NCBI GenBank assembly: GCA_028291445.1
Contig: JAQGIA010000553.1
Span: 1 to 6,466 of the forward strand
Direction of reading: 5' to 3'
Length of the DNA: 6,466 nt
Source: Belnapia sp.
GTDB lineage: Bacteria; Pseudomonadota; Alphaproteobacteria; Acetobacterales; Acetobacteraceae
The notes beneath the pieces are model-generated. The model made no database searches. It was not told where the DNA came from and saw nothing but the letters and a program-made list of their open reading frames with translations. Positions 5,491 to 6,466 of this stretch are shown here, in pieces. Positions within the stretch are counted from its first letter, which is position 1. Each line of letters opens with the position of its first letter. Position numbers and translations under genes: made by a program.

Positions 5491-6466
5491 ATGGACATCA
5501 TAGGCAATCTGGCATTTGGCTTCGGCGTCGCCTTCAGCCTCCAGAATCTCATCTTCGCGCTGGTCGGCGCCCTGATCGGCACCGCCATCGGCGTGCTGCC
5601 GGGCATCGGGCCGGTCGCCACCATCTCGCTGCTGCTGCCGATCACCTTCGGCCAGCCGGCGACGACGGCCATCATCATGCTGGCCGGCATCTACTACGGG
5701 GCGCAGTACGGCGGCTCGACCACCGCCATCCTGCTGAACCTGCCGGGCGAGATCAGCTCGGTGGTGACGACGCTCGAAGGCTACAAGATGGCCCGCAACG
5801 GCCGGGCCGGCGCGGCGCTCGCCACCGCCGCGCTCGCCTCGTTCTTCGCGGGGACGGTGGCGACCATCGTTGTCGCCGGGTCGGGGCCGCTGCTCACCTC
5901 GGTCGCGCTCTCCTTCGGGCCGGCGGACTACTTCTCGCTCATGCTGCTTGGCCTGATCATCTCGGCCGTGCTGGCGCAGGGCTCGGTGATCAAGTCGATC
6001 GGCATGGTGATCCTCGGCGTCGGCCTCGGCCTGGTCGGCACCGACGTGCAGACCGGCCAGCAGCGCTTCACCTTCGGCATCCCCGAGCTGTCCGACGGCA
6101 TCGGCTTCGTGGCGCTGGCGATGGGCATGTTCGGCATCGCCGAGATCATCCTGAACCTCGAGCGGCCGGAGGCGCGCAACGTCCTCAAGACCAAGGTCGA
6201 CAGCCTCTGGCTGACCAAGGAAGAATGGAAGCGGGCGACGCCCTCGGTGCTGCGCGGCACGGTGGTCGGCTCGGTGCTCGGCATCCTGCCGGGCGGCGGC
6301 GCGGCGCTCGCCTCCTTCGGCTCCTACATGATGGAGCGTAAGGTCTCGAAGGGCCGCCACCTGTTCGGCACCGGCGCGATCGAGGGTGTGGCCGGTCCGG
6401 AAGCGGCGAACAACGCCGCGGCGCAGACCAGCTTCATCCCGCTGCTGACGCTCGGCATCCCGGCCA
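5491..6466 (+). CDS. TctA-family large membrane subunit of the TTT transporter (partial, first 325 residues)
   Basis: This is the main permease subunit, which moves the receptor-delivered solute across the inner membrane using an ion gradient. The reading frame stays open to the window edge, so about 325 of the usual 500 or so residues are seen. Strongly conserved family blocks are present: GVLPGIGPV at 34-42; [20 protein letters not shown] at 68-87; the repeat-related [12 protein letters not shown] at about 265-276; and [12 protein letters not shown] at about 300-311. These belong to the two inverted-repeat halves of the protein. The ATG at 5491 begins 31 bases after the tctB stop; the nearest ribosome-binding-like sequence, AGGGA, is 12 bases upstream, longer than ideal. 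No frameshift or in-frame stop is seen. The gene order receptor-tctB-tctA is the common one for this system. Confidence 0.95.
   Translation, partial: MDIIGNLAFGFGVAFSLQNLIFALVGALIGTAIGVLPGIGPVATISLLLPITFGQPATTAIIMLAGIYYGAQYGGSTTAILLNLPGEISSVVTTLEGYKMARNGRAGAALATAALASFFAGTVATIVVAGSGPLLTSVALSFGPADYFSLMLLGLIISAVLAQGSVIKSIGMVILGVGLGLVGTDVQTGQQRFTFGIPELSDGIGFVALAMGMFGIAEIILNLERPEARNVLKTKVDSLWLTKEEWKRATPSVLRGTVVGSVLGILPGGGAALASFGSYMMERKVSKGRHLFGTGAIEGVAGPEAANNAAAQTSFIPLLTLGIPA

Noticed and set aside
5410..6360. A 316-codon minus-strand open frame opposite tctA
   Set aside because: It is composed mainly of Arg, Asp, Gly, Ala and His, with no motif. tctA on the plus strand has strong conserved blocks and continuous coding.
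1..6466. Signs of mobile elements, tRNA, rRNA, CRISPR arrays or a defence system
   Set aside because: No transposase or integrase motifs, terminal inverted repeats, RNA gene structures or spaced repeats were seen. All long coding stretches fall into transport or metabolic families.

Overview
The window is about 70% G+C and densely coded, with short or overlapping gene junctions. It reads as a solute-uptake and catabolism locus from a high-GC proteobacterium. Runs of Bug/TctC receptors beside amidohydrolase and ketopantoate-reductase-like genes are typical of Acetobacteraceae such as Roseomonas relatives, and also of Bordetella- or Cupriavidus-type Betaproteobacteria. I cannot decide between these from the sequence alone.

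Left arm (1-3416, minus strand). Four genes are read leftwards from a start at 3416: an M20-family amidohydrolase (2193-3416), a creatininase-family amidohydrolase (1339-2193), a complete ketopantoate-reductase-like oxidoreductase (320-1342), and a second, tandem paralog of that oxidoreductase cut by the window edge (1-323). Every junction overlaps by 1-4 bases, so this is almost certainly one translationally coupled operon.

Centre (3417-3671). A 255-base divergent intergenic region separates the arms. It holds no gene. It has a cluster of TGCA-centred palindromes, a separate 13-base palindrome, a weak sigma70-like promoter facing right, and a 12-base-period direct repeat in the likely leader of the left operon.

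Right arm (3672-6466, plus strand). This is a tripartite tricarboxylate transporter (TTT) set in the usual order: periplasmic Bug/TctC receptor (3672-4658), small membrane subunit TctB (4854-5459) and large membrane subunit TctA (5491 to beyond the window). The 195-base gap after the receptor gene carries several GC-rich hairpins, a common layout when the receptor is made in excess over the membrane subunits.

How they may work together (inference): the TTT system imports a carboxylated solute. Two unrelated amide-bond hydrolases (M20 and creatininase-like) open or trim it, and the paired NAD(P)-dependent 2-hydroxyacid/2-ketoacid oxidoreductases handle a product. The substrate is not identifiable from sequence. 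All component families are known. The less ordinary points are the paired reductases, the divergent metal-site motifs of the creatininase-like protein, and the palindrome-rich shared control region.
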